Source of the DNA: Mesostigma viride
Lineage: Eukaryota > Streptophyta > Mesostigmatophyceae > Mesostigmatales > Mesostigmataceae
Length of the DNA: 64,000 nt
NCBI GenBank assembly: GCA_009746045.1
Contig: RPFO01001489.1
Span: 111,001-175,000 of the forward strand
Reading direction: 5' to 3'
Both the position numbers and the translations under genes were made by a program. The notes under the pieces were generated by a model. It was given only the letters and a program-made list of their open reading frames with translations, made no database searches and was not told the origin of the DNA. Numbering within the stretch: position 1 is the first letter of the stretch; every line of letters begins with the position of its first letter. This document shows, piece after piece, positions 11,379 through 42,794 of the stretch.

Positions 11379-12734
11379 ATGGCGAATAAACGCGCCTCGA
11401 CGCAACGCAGCCTGGCGGCTGCGCTCGGCAATGAAAATACGTCTGCAGCTCAGGCTGCAGCTCCGCCATCAGGTCCGGCAGGCAGCGGCGACACTAGTCG
11501 TGCACTGGTGGTCGTCCAGCAACCTCCCGGGCTTAACGCCTCGCCATCTGCATCGCCTGACCCCAAGCGCACCCGCTCAGCCGACAAAACAGGAGGGCCC
11601 TCCCGCCCCTCAATCAAACCGAGCTTTCGGCAACTGCCTTTCATGGTCACTGATTACGACTGGACCAACCCGTCTCCGACCGATGCTATGAGATGCATCT
11701 TATTCGGGGACTACGCTTCGCTTTACGACCTGTGCCTCCATCTCCACGAGAACAATCGCCTCCTTCTCCCGGACGGCCGCCTCTGGCGACACCTCACCCT
11801 GCTGCCCGGGTGCAAGCGCCCCGAACTCCAGCACGCCATCCTCAACTCCCTTCTCAAGCGCTCCGACGGCGAGATCTGGGCTCCATCCATCTCCGCCCCC
11901 ACACTCCGTTCCATCCTGACGGAAGCCTTCCAGCAGCACGTGACCCCCCTTGCTGCCGACATTTCAGCAATCGGCGGCACGCTGACTGCTGAACTTCCTC
12001 AGATTTCCACCGCCGCCGCCTCCACCTCCACCGCCGTTTCCGCCTTCACTGCCGACATCAAAGCCCAGCTCCTCGACCTCGACCAACGCCTTCAAGCCAC
12101 CGCCACCGCCCTTGAGAGCTTGCATGACACCGCCGGCCTCACCGCCCAAGCGGTGCAGGAAATCGCTGCCCAGCCGGCACCTGCTGGCCCGGCCAGTGAT
12201 GTTCCCTCCACCTGGGCGGACTTGCTTAAGCATCACACCACCTCCACCACCTCCACCATCGCGGCACAACTCAAGCAACAAGCCCTCGACCTTCGCGAGG
12301 CGGCCGAGCTCGACAAGCGCAGCCACAATGTCATCGTCAAGCACTTCGACCAGCCGGCAGGTGAGACCTCCACGAGTCTCCTTGAGGCAGTTAAGCGCGC
12401 CATTCTTGCCCCCATGTTACTCACTGGTGAGCTGGACATGTCGGTTGTCCGCCTCCCCCGCGCGCGGGGGAAGGCTGGCCCGGCACCCGTGCTCCTCACC
12501 TTTAAGTACATGACGGACAAGCTGGCGTTCCTTAAATGCCGCAAGAAGCTCTCGGAGACTCGCTTCACGCTGGACGACGACTTGACCTTGGCCCAGCAAC
12601 AGCGGCGACGCGAGCTATGGCCGACCTACCTTCAGCTCCGGCAGCGTGCAGGGGGGAAGCCGGTATACTGGAGGGGGGCGGTCATCCACGTTGACCACAA
12701 GCCCTGGCAGGCCCCTCCTGCCACTCCAGACTAG
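11379..12734 (+). CDS. LINE ORF1p-like nucleic-acid-binding protein (451 aa, intact)
   Basis: Open from ATG 11379 to TAG 12734. Residues 1-75 are Ala/Pro/Ser-rich with basic patches (MANKRASTQRSLAAALGNEN). Residues 80-190 are a family-specific region found again in the copies at 47 and 55 kb. Residues 195-300 are Ala/Thr/Leu-rich and probably coiled coil. Residues 320-451 look like the L1 ORF1p RRM and C-terminal domains: SHNVIVKHFDQPAGETS, GPAPVLLTFKYMTDKLAF, FTLDDDLTLAQQQRRRELWP, then VYWRGAVIHVDHKPW. It is the only copy in the window without a break, so it is the best candidate for a functional protein. No zinc knuckle, endonuclease or reverse transcriptase is seen. Assignment rests on motif order, not a database match. 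Confidence 0.75.
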   Translation: MANKRASTQRSLAAALGNENTSAAQAAAPPSGPAGSGDTSRALVVVQQPPGLNASPSASPDPKRTRSADKTGGPSRPSIKPSFRQLPFMVTDYDWTNPSPTDAMRCILFGDYASLYDLCLHLHENNRLLLPDGRLWRHLTLLPGCKRPELQHAILNSLLKRSDGEIWAPSISAPTLRSILTEAFQQHVTPLAADISAIGGTLTAELPQISTAAASTSTAVSAFTADIKAQLLDLDQRLQATATALESLHDTAGLTAQAVQEIAAQPAPAGPASDVPSTWADLLKHHTTSTTSTIAAQLKQQALDLREAAELDKRSHNVIVKHFDQPAGETSTSLLEAVKRAILAPMLLTGELDMSVVRLPRARGKAGPAPVLLTFKYMTDKLAFLKCRKKLSETRFTLDDDLTLAQQQRRRELWPTYLQLRQRAGGKPVYWRGAVIHVDHKPWQAPPATPD

Positions 12735-13145
12735 GGAATATACCAGTAGTGTAGATTAGATAGGCTTAGCCTTGCAAGTGGCCCACGCGCATGTGCGCCC
12801 ATAATGGCCCCCATGGATGATGCTTTCAGTATCTAGCCGCGCCCAGCCTACAATGGGACCTCCCATGGATGATGCATTAAGAATTTAGCCATGCGATGCC
12901 TATGCAGGGAGTTACTCTCTGCTGAGATGCCATGTGTACACCAGCTATAGCCTAGCCACATACCCTCCACCCCATATGTCATGCAGGCCTTCTAGGCCCT
13001 CTCCTCAAGCCCCCCCTGGGTGCCTGTGCTTGTTAAGGAGGCATGAACCATCATGGCGGTGCAGGTGCACCTTGTGCACCCAGAGCAGGTGACAGTTGTA
13101 CATCCTCCACCTGCAGGTTGTAGCCCTGATTGTATTACAAACCCA

Positions 13146-13436
13146 TTAATTAATTAATTAGACTCGTGCTCCCGTTGGGGAGGCACGGAGCATTAACCCC
13201 GATGAATGGATGGATGGGTGCACACATTCCTACCGGTCTAATCTATCTACATTGGCTACATACTACATCTATCTAACAACATTCTATCTACATCATCTAT
13301 CTAGGCAGCCGCACGCTGCCCTAGGGGGAGCTATCTAGCGTGCCTCCCGCGGGATTGCACACGCGGGCGCTTCCCCACTGGGGGGGGCTCGTTGTCCTCT
13401 ATGACCTGGGCCCACTTGGCCTTGTCCATCATCTTC
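13146..13436 (-). mobile_element. LINE A 3' fragment nested in group II element
   Basis: Duplication TTACAAACCCA at 13135-13145 and 13437-13447. The minus strand matches 9795-10087: the AAGAAGATGATGGACAAGGC coding end, the AGATAGATGT 3' UTR, then the hairpin and TTAA tail. It is younger than its host element. Confidence 0.8.
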
Positions 13437-13745
13437 TTACAAACCCATAGATGCCCCTTTCTCAGGGCTATGTGTTACATATGCTCCCAACGGAGCTATG
13501 ATTTTAATTAATTAATTAATTCAACGGCATTGGATCGCCATGCGTCCAGGCATAGTTGTCTCACTTCATACAGGCCTCTCCTGGAGCCTAAGGTGTGAGG
13601 GTTTTTAGGTGCATAGTACCCAGGGTTCGTATACACAATCCAATACAAATCGAGAAGGGGGCGGAGGGCATCGATCGATCTTCGACTAGCTTGCACTCTT
13701 CTCAATCGATATCACTGCCAATGCAGGCGGGGAGGCCATGTACCT

Positions 13746-13857
13746 AAGTAAGTAAGTACTTGCGTGTCATGCGCAAAGGCATGCCACGGAGTACTATGCT
13801 AATCTCATAAGAAAAAATAATTACACAAAAGTTTTAACAAATATCGTCTGCATCATT
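13746..13857 (-). mobile_element. Short LINE D 3' end
   Basis: The minus strand matches 11075-11185 (ATATTTGTTAAAACTTTTGT, ATTAGCATAGTACTCC, then an ACTT tail). An imperfect 10-bp duplication CCATGTANCT lies at 13736-13745 and 13858-13867. Confidence 0.7.
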
Positions 13858-13898
13858 CCATGTATCTATAGATCGAGGACTCTCGTGGCAGACATCAT

Positions 13899-13965
13899 TA
13901 GTAATTAATTAATTAGTCTCGTGTCCCCGTTGGGGGACCACGGAGCACTGAACTCCCCAGTTTAA
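13899..13965 (-). mobile_element. LINE A/group I tail fragment
   Basis: Minus-strand terminal hairpin (GTGCTCCG, then GGGGACACGAG) with (TTAA)n. It is too short to assign to the ORF1-only or the ORF2-bearing family. Confidence 0.55.
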
Positions 13966-14930
13966 GATATAGTGGACGTCTCCCCGACTACGTCAATATG
14001 TACATGTATGTACACAGCTAGTCTAAAATATGGGCTCAAGTGAGGCCACTAGCTAATCATGCACAGCAGGCATCATGGTTAGTCACGCGTGAACATGAGC
14101 TTGTACTTGATCGAGCTCATCATCAAAGATAGTCTGCATGGGGTCTGGCCCGGTCTCTCCCAGCGCTGCGCGCGAGGCAAAGTGCCTGAAGATGATCGGC
14201 TCAGCAGCGGCATGTGGCGGTCGCGGTCAGCGCGGCTTCACACGGCGCTTAACTGTCTTCTATAGCTCGACTTCTAGCAAGCACCGGCCACACCTCTGGG
14301 CACCATGTACATAGAGACGGCAGCAGTGACTGGCACCTGCGGAACTATGTAACCCTTGGGTGACTGGCGGCCAGTCACCCAAGGGCACACCGCCATGATA
14401 GGCGTCACGAACTAGGTTTATCGCAGAAGCCAATTGACCCCAGACACATCAGTGGTACTTGCCGGGAGGCGAAGCCTTCATGTACGGTGGATGCATGCAC
14501 ATGTGTGCGCTTCTCATCCGGCATGCACGCATCCATTAAACATGGGCTGCCAGCTGGACACTCAATGCCAGAGACAATGATATACCAACTACGAGGCACT
14601 GAATGGCCACCAAAAATTAAATTTACACCCAAACTGACGAGCAGCACCATGTGCATGGTACAACTCCAATCACAGCAGGAAAACTGTAGAGGCCGCTCGC
14701 ACTAACAGCTGCTCTTTCAGTTTGGCCTATGTGCCCCCCCGCATTGGTTTACTTGCTTCATATCCCGCATATCAAAGTGGCGGCCTGTAGCAGGGGAAAG
14801 CCGGCGTCCCGTCCAAATCAAGAATATATCTCTGTACACGCGGCAGTGCATGGAAGTCATGGAAGACGATTGGCTGGAAGGTCATCCTCAATAGAGCGCA
14901 AAGGCTCAGCGCAAGCTTTAAAAAAGGCTA
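13966..14930. other. Gene-free stretch, mostly unique
   Basis: No ORF with recognisable content. Contains the palindrome listed separately. The last part is probably the 3' flank of the minus-strand RING-like ORF. Confidence 0.4.
14353..14385. repeat. Near-perfect 33-nt palindrome
   Basis: Arms CCCTTGGGTGACTGGC and GCCAGTCACCCAAGGG (16 bp each, no mismatch) around a single G. Could extrude as a cruciform or form an RNA hairpin. It is not followed by a T-run. Confidence 0.85.
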
Positions 14931-14933
14931 GCT

Positions 14934-15713
14934 TCAGTTGAGAATCAAGCAGCCTTCCCGGTTGCAAATAAGGCAATCCAGGGAATCAGCGTCCAGGGAT
15001 GCGCCGGCACATAATTTAGGGGGGTGCAGGCACTGCATCTGCAGCACCCTGGCGCAGCAAGGGCGGCACAGCGACGCTAGACACCCATTTTCCTTGCATA
15101 AAATTGCACACTCAGGCAAGCGACTGAGGCAGATGATGCAATCGCCATCGCCATCGTGGTCTTCCGGCGTGTCTGCCTCTTCCGTGGGATCAACGCCCGA
15201 TCCGGCCCGGCCGCTAGTGCTTTCTGAAGCAACGTCCAGTGCATAACCTGGGCGGATTGACACGGTGTGCGGCACCATAGGAGCGCTGTTGCCGTCATTG
15301 TCACGAGATACTTGCTCACTTGCCAACCTTGAGAAAAAATCCAATATTTGGCGCAGCGCTGCTGCGTCCGCCTCGAGGTCGCGGACCTGCTGCATATTAG
15401 CTTGATCAGCGTTCGGCCTGGTGGAGGGCTGTTCCCTATGCCTGCCCGCGCCAAAACATGCATGTTTGTGCGCAGACCGAACTCTGGGCGGTTCAGTTGA
15501 ATGTCCTTGTGACGTCGCAGGTGACCGTCCATAACGTCCTCTCGACTCCACCGGTGAAGAATTTGGTTGCGCTGACGATGCGCCAACACTGCCACTAGTA
15601 CTAGTATTAAAACGCTTAAAGAATCGGGCGATTGCACCCATGTTGCAGGCAAATGAGGCAATGCGGGCGATTGCCGGCAACAGCAAAAAAACACGCGGTA
15701 CCTGAGCCAGCAC
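14934..15713 (-). CDS. Uncharacterised protein with a RING-like cysteine cluster (259 aa)
   Basis: A single open frame. The N-terminus is hydrophobic (MLAQVPRVFLLLPAIARIAS), which could be a signal, transit or anchor segment. A low-complexity Ser/Arg region follows (35-110), then a helical segment (QQVRDLEADAAALRQILDFF) and an acidic stretch. Residues about 191-257 contain CIICLSRLPECAILCKENGC, LASLCRPCCARV, and later DCLICNREGC. This gives C-x2-C, a C-x4-C-x2-C knuckle, and a last C-x2-C. The layout fits a RING finger, a fold often found in E3 ubiquitin ligases, except that the usual His is Ala. An upstream exon or a later start (MGAIARFFKR) cannot be excluded. Confidence 0.5.
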   Translation of the reverse strand: MLAQVPRVFLLLPAIARIASFACNMGAIARFFKRFNTSTSGSVGASSAQPNSSPVESRGRYGRSPATSQGHSTEPPRVRSAHKHACFGAGRHREQPSTRPNADQANMQQVRDLEADAAALRQILDFFSRLASEQVSRDNDGNSAPMVPHTVSIRPGYALDVASESTSGRAGSGVDPTEEADTPEDHDGDGDCIICLSRLPECAILCKENGCLASLCRPCCARVLQMQCLHPPKLCAGASLDADSLDCLICNREGCLILN

Positions 15714-16254
15714 CGTTAATTAATTTAGTAACTGGGGCAAATTAAACGGCGCTGTAATTAAGTAATTCGGAAACACAAACCGTCGACGTAAACTATCCTT
15801 TTCTTATTGCAAATTCCTCTATGAAGCTTCGGTTCATCCCGACCAGCTGCAGGCAAAGGCCACGCGAAAGGCTGAAGCATAAGAGGTATTTCGGCTGTTT
15901 AGGCGTTGCCCAATGCCCGAGGATTTGTCTCTGCGCGGCTTTGTCTCTGCGCAATTAGTGCGCAACTGCAGCGCGTTTCGTCGATTCCGAAATGATGCCG
16001 GGATTATTCCTGTATTATTCCAGTGCACGAGCTCAATCTGAGTCCAACCTGGCAATCAATTGCCTGCCGCGTGGAGCCTGCCTGCACAGCGAGCAAAATA
16101 CTCTTGAGGAGGGGTTCCGGTCGTCACCGCTTTGGACGGGAAGGTGCCTGTTGGTCCTCCCAAAATGGGTTCCGTCGTCCAGTTGGAGGAAAGGAAGCAC
16201 AGGTCGGACAAATATAAATAAAATATGATTCAAATACTTTTGGCTGCTTACCGG

Positions 16255-16830
16255 TCGCCGTTGGATTAATTTAGATGTTTTGGTGAAAACGTTTTCGCCG
16301 TTGGATACATCTAAATATTTTGGTGAAAACTTTTTCGCCGTTGGATACATCTAAATATTTTGGTGAAAACTTTTTCGCCGTTGGATACATCTAAATATTT
16401 TGGTGAAAACTTTTTCGCCGTTGGATACATCTAAATATTTTGGTGAAAACTTTTTCACCGTTGGATGAATCCAAATATTTTTTGCCGAAATGCCATTCGT
16501 TTCGCAGACGCGGCCAGTTCAGACTGAAACTTCAGATGTTTAAGTTAAAGGCCCTGGCGGCACGAGTATTTAAATATTCATTTAGATTCATTTAAATATT
16601 CAAAGCCGGTTTCGCCGTTGGATTAATTTAGATGTTTTGGTGAAAACTTTTTCGCCGTTGGATTAATTTAGATGTTTTGGTGAAAACTTTTTCGCCGTTG
16701 GATACATCTAAATATTTTGGTGAAAACTTTTTCGCCGTTGGATACATCTAAATATTTTGGTGAAAACTTTTTCGCCGTTGGATACATCTAAATATTTTGG
16801 TGAAAACTTTTTCGCCGTTGGATACATTTA
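16255..16830. repeat. Two blocks of a 40-bp AT-rich tandem repeat
   Basis: The unit contains TTCGCCGTTGGATACATCTA then AATATTTTGGTGAAAACTTT. There are about six units in 16255-16490 and six in 16610-16830. Both blocks start with the same variant (ATTAATTTAGATG). The 120-bp spacer between them has no unit. A 22-bp inverted repeat, CACAGGTCGGACAAATATAA plus AT, flanks the region at 16198-16219 and 17149-17170. Confidence 0.9.
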
Positions 16831-16879
16831 GTGGACTAAATATGCAACATTTATAAATCAAATGCGCAAATACGGCCAA

Positions 16880-17140
16880 ATATCATTTATTCTGATCAGA
16901 CACTCCGCAAAGGTGAAAACCTTTGCGTTCAGTGCCGGGCCGCGGAAAACGCGGAAAACGCGATCTGCAAATGAATCCGACCGGAATCGAACTGGGGACC
17001 TCTCGCACCAATTTTGCTGACTATAGGACGGACGTCTCCGGTTACCATGGCATCGCCAACTTACACCTACAGTCATCCGCAAAAGTTCTCCTGTCCGGGG
17101 AGTGATGCAAGCCTTTCGGATTTGGTACTAGATAAATCAC
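16880..17140 (-). mobile_element. Interspersed repeat G with tRNA-like segment
   Basis: Aligns in inverse orientation with 48430-48665 over about 240 bp: ACCAAATCCGAAAGGCTTGC, TTTTGCGGATGACTGTAGG, GACGTCCGTCCTATAGTCAG, CCCAGTTCGATTCCGG, then GCGTTTTCCGCGG. AGTTCGATTCC matches a Pol III B-box. The rest does not fold into a good tRNA, so it is called SINE-like or tRNA-derived. Confidence 0.5.
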
Positions 17141-17375
17141 TCGATAAATCATTTATATTTGTCCGACCTGTGAAAGGAAGGAGTTCCGAGTTACAGTCGT
17201 TGTCCAAGTGGCTGGCCGGAAGGACTTCCGAGTTTTGCAAGACAGATGTCGGTCGTCGTCCAGTATGGACGGGAGGAGCGACCAGATCTTGTGGAGTCTT
17301 GTGGTCAGCAACTCTTGTGGTACATAGCTGGTGCACTTCGCAAAACTAGTGTCCGGTCAAGGTCCGGTCATGTAA

Positions 17376-17767
17376 GGCCGGGTCCAGACGGGCAAAACTC
17401 ACAGGGAAAACTGGCCGGGGAAAACCTCTCGGCACGGGTCGACGCGCGGTGACAGATAGTATCAAAGAGGCCAGGGGGCGAAGTGCCGTACGTAACCGTC
17501 AAAACCTCTGTTTCCCGCCCGGGATTCTCGCATTCCTGCGGGAAAAATTTTGCCTGGCGAGGTCTCGCCACTCGCCAGGCAAAATTTTTCCTGCAGGAAC
17601 AAGGCAGGAATGCGAAAATCCCAGGCGGGAACCAGACTGGACCGGTTACAGGAGGGCCGGTATCAGGTACTTGATTCTATTTGTAACCACCGTCGGCGCG
17701 GGACAGCCCGCGAAATTTTCCCAACCCGGCCAGTTTGCCCGTGAGTTTTGCCCGTGTGGACCCGGCC
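17376..17767. mobile_element. 392-bp foldback (MITE-like) element
   Basis: The ends GGCCGGGTCCAGACGGGC and GCCCGTGTGGACCCGGCC are inverted with one mismatch (26/27 over 27 bp). The arms stay complementary almost to a 9-nt loop at 17562-17570 flanked by TTTGCCTGGCGAG and CTCGCCAGGCAAA. No coding. A clear target duplication is not visible, perhaps only GGCC. Confidence 0.7.
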
Positions 17768-18477
17768 GGCCGAATTGCCAGCCCAGCCACTGCAGCATGA
17801 ACTGAAGAGCTGCGGGCTGGCATGGAGCCGATTGAAGCTACGCGCCGGGTCGGCGGGCCGAGAGCAAGCCATATTGGGCTGTATTCTGGTGCTCAGTCCT
17901 GATTTGCAGTCGTCGTCCCCCAAATCAACTGACCGACTGATGGCGGCGCGGGATTGAAGGAGTTCGGTTCCCGGCCGCAATTCGGCTGGCGCTGCATGTC
18001 GTTAGTTCCCGTCTTCGACAAGAGTCCCCGGGAAGCCGGAGGACTCGGGACCCCGGCGGGTACCCAACTGAACACTGAGTGCCGGGGCAGTACGTACCCC
18101 TCCCGCCTATCAGTATCATGATAGTCTGTACCGGCACTACATTCATTACCACGTTAAGTTGCGATCGCCGCCGGCTTAAACTTGGCGTCGCGCGCAACCT
18201 CCGTCAGTTAGTTGGTAACACAACTTCAGTTAATGCGGGTACGTAACCTTAACGATAGTGAGTGAGTAGGAGGGGAGACATCCACCCGGCCCTAAAATCG
18301 CACAAGAGCGCGCTTCCTGGTTCATTTGGCGGCCTACGGTACCGCACCGGGCAAAGTGAAAAATGGCCGAGTGCGCTCCATCTGTCAGCCAAAGGCTGCG
18401 CCAGATCGAAAACGACAAAGAGTGTGCTACGAGCTACGTTGGTTGTACGACACGTGGCACTGATTGTAGCATCTCTT

Positions 18478-18877
<400 letters not shown>

Positions 18878-18879
18878 AG

Positions 18880-19580
18880 CGATAATATTAGCATAGTCTC
18901 CTAGTAGGAGCTGTTCAATGATGATGAAACATTTTGTACTGCAGTCAGTGCCAGCTCCGGCTTCAGGCTGGTTGTTTGTTGCAATGGTGTTTGCAACTTG
19001 CAAGAACGTCAAGCCGGCGGAAAATTCGATGCCTATTGCCTGACGCCAGGTCCGGTGTCATGAGAATCAACAACAACAACAACATGACGCCTGCTTGAAA
19101 GTTGATACGTCTTCCTAGAATCAACCAATACTCAGTTGGTAAGTTCTCAGCGTAAGTTGTAAGCACAGCTGAGCATTGCCAAAGCGGACTCCTGCACTTC
19201 AAATTAAACGACGGACCGAGCTAGCGGGATCACCAGAGCGCACTCTTCCTAAAACCCGGACCATGGTACTGATGGTAGCCAACCGACTGAAAGTGGAGTC
19301 GAAGTAGCCGATCCGCCTTTCGGACGGACACCGGCGTTGTTGTTGTTGTTGAACTTGTTGCCCACGCCGCACATGGGCCACGCCGCACATCAGTAATGGA
19401 CCGTGTTGGGTCCGACGGCACCCTAGCTCCGACGTTTCCGACGCGTCGCGACGCCGTTTCGCGGGCTTGAGTTCTCGACGCGAATCCGCCGCCGACGGCG
19501 ACGCGGACGCGTGGGCCTGGAGCTGCAGAATTATGAACGCCAAGTCAGCAACACATACAAGTCATCCGGTGAGCTGAACC
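18880..19580. other. Gene-free stretch with short (CAA)n/(GTT)n tracts
   Basis: Contains ATCAACAACAACAACAAC near 19065 and GTTGTTGTTGTTGTTG near 19335, which may be tails of further small retroposons. No TSDs were found. No ORF is supported. Confidence 0.35.
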
Positions 19581-19584
19581 GTAA

Positions 19585-20258
19585 GGGCTAACTCACACGG
19601 GTCGCGATCCGTAGTTCGTGAGCACTCTTGTCATGCGTGGCAGGAATCTTCTCACGGCGTCGGCAGATAGTGCCGGAAAACGGGCATGGTTCGCGACCCG
19701 ACTTTGTGGTTCGCGGGAAATCGTGTCGCGACCCATGTTCACGAGCGAAAAGTCCACGTGTCCGTGAATCGAACCTGACAAGTGCGAAAAAGACCTGAAA
19801 GTACGGGAATTAATGGTACGAATTCAGTCGGCGTAGAGCCAGTACGGCAGGGTGCTGAAGAAAACTGGACAGCTTCGATCCAGCGAAGCCGGTCTCGCCA
19901 GCTAGAATTTAGTATCGTCCAGTAAAGACTAATAATCACTGGATACACCCGAATAATCAGAATACGATATCGTAGATATCCCGCTGTATGTGTAAATCCA
20001 AGGACAGGTGGCGACAACGAGGAGATTGAGGAGGAGTGCGGGAAAGAGCGGAAAGTGCGGAAACGCCAGCAAAAAAGGTACTGTGAACCAATCTTTATCT
20101 ATCTGAACAATCCAAACGCCCGCGACCCACCGTGTGAGTGCGACCGGTTCGTCAACCAATTTCTGTTCCACGTGGCAGAAAGTTCGATGCCACTCGGCAA
20201 AGCGGTTCGCGAACCATGACCGTACGAACCACGGATCGCGACCCGTGTGAGTTGGCCC
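19585..20258. mobile_element. Harbinger-like non-autonomous DNA transposon (674 bp)
   Basis: Terminal inverted repeats of at least 35 bp with two mismatches: GGGCTAACTCACACGGGTCG on the left and GGGCCAACTCACACGGGTCG read inward from the right. A 3-bp TAA lies on each side (19582-19584 and 20259-20261). A TWA duplication with G-rich termini is the pattern of PIF/Harbinger MITEs. No transposase frame is inside. Confidence 0.65.
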
Positions 20259-20261
20259 TAA

Positions 20262-21298
20262 AAGAACTGAACCACACAGCTGTACTATGCGTCAAAGTTG
20301 GCATGGGAACCGACATTAGAATTTCATCATTGGTAGATACTACATTACAATAGCAAGCCAAGTGACGCTGGCAAGGTTTTACCCTGGACGTCGGTTTCGG
20401 CGTCGGATTCCGCCCCCCGGGTATCTGACGTCGGTTTCCCCCCCTGAGTTTCTGACTTCGCATACGTCTGCGGTCTGACCCAACACGGGTCATGGACAGT
20501 TGGACACCGGCGTGGATCGAATACTGTAGACTCGATCTTTTAACTCAACCAGATGTACGCCGCTCCGATCTGCCGCTACGGTCCCTGATTTCTACTGCTC
20601 TTTCCTGCCGTACAGTCGTTCCTCTCGGCCTTCGCAGTGACCCAGGGTGTGGCAATTTTTAGAACTCAGCTTCTGGCACCCACAACGAGGCCACTGGCCA
20701 ACATGCGCTTGGCAGCTGGCGGAAAAGCGTCGCGTCGCTTACTGGCTCGTGCGCGAATTTCGCGCGGATTGCTGTCCTCCGCAAAGCCAAAATTACGTCA
20801 GGGCCACTCTGTATTTGTTGCCAATAATGCAATGCAACAGGCCAGATATCACACACCTCGATCCAGTCCCATGTCCACCACCAAATGAGCGGCATGTCTA
20901 CTGAAAGCCAGCCTGGCCTTTCAATATATGCGAATTGTCTATCTCGTCGTTAGGCATGGAAAGATGTACTCGACCGCGCTGCTCGAGGCGTTGGGAGTAG
21001 CATGTTTATATGTTCCCATGAACATAACATGACTACGTAGGTCCAACCTCGCATGGATCTTAACCTAACTTGATAAATGGCTGAAAACTGCGCACGTGTC
21101 TGTGTTGTGCCAAGCTGTAGATCTGCAGTTCGCAGCCATTGAATTTTCATGTAAAATGCCGGCATCCATTTCTTTCAGGGTTATCCACGACAGACGTTTC
21201 CTCTGCATCTCCGCCAAAGCGATCGCGGTTAGAGAGTTGATCATACATGGCTGCAGATTTCCGAGTGATTCATGATCAGCCGCTGCTAACCGGCACGG
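20262..21298. other. Upstream region of the channel gene
   Basis: No gene recognised. It presumably holds the promoter and 5' UTR of the channel gene. No TATA box could be assigned with confidence. Confidence 0.35.

Positions 21299-42794
<21,496 letters not shown>

Larger units (their letters stand above)
11348..13523 (+). mobile_element. ORF1-only LINE-like element, group II, with intact ORF1
   Basis: Flanked by a 7-bp duplication ACGGCAT (11341-11347 and 13524-13530). It is slightly 5'-truncated compared with the copies at 47.2 and 55.0 kb and keeps ATAATTTTCCGACGCTATTA just before the ATG. It has a full ORF1, a 3' UTR of about 450 bp, then CAGGGCTATGTG, the hairpin CTCCCAACGGAG, and a (TTAA)n tail. 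A LINE A fragment (13146-13436) is nested in its 3' UTR. No ORF2 is present. Confidence 0.75.

Noticed and set aside
16975-17050. A tRNA gene on the minus strand (also 48535-48600)
   Set aside because: The B-box is good, but T-stem pairing is poor and no acceptor stem can be formed. It is part of a dispersed repeat.
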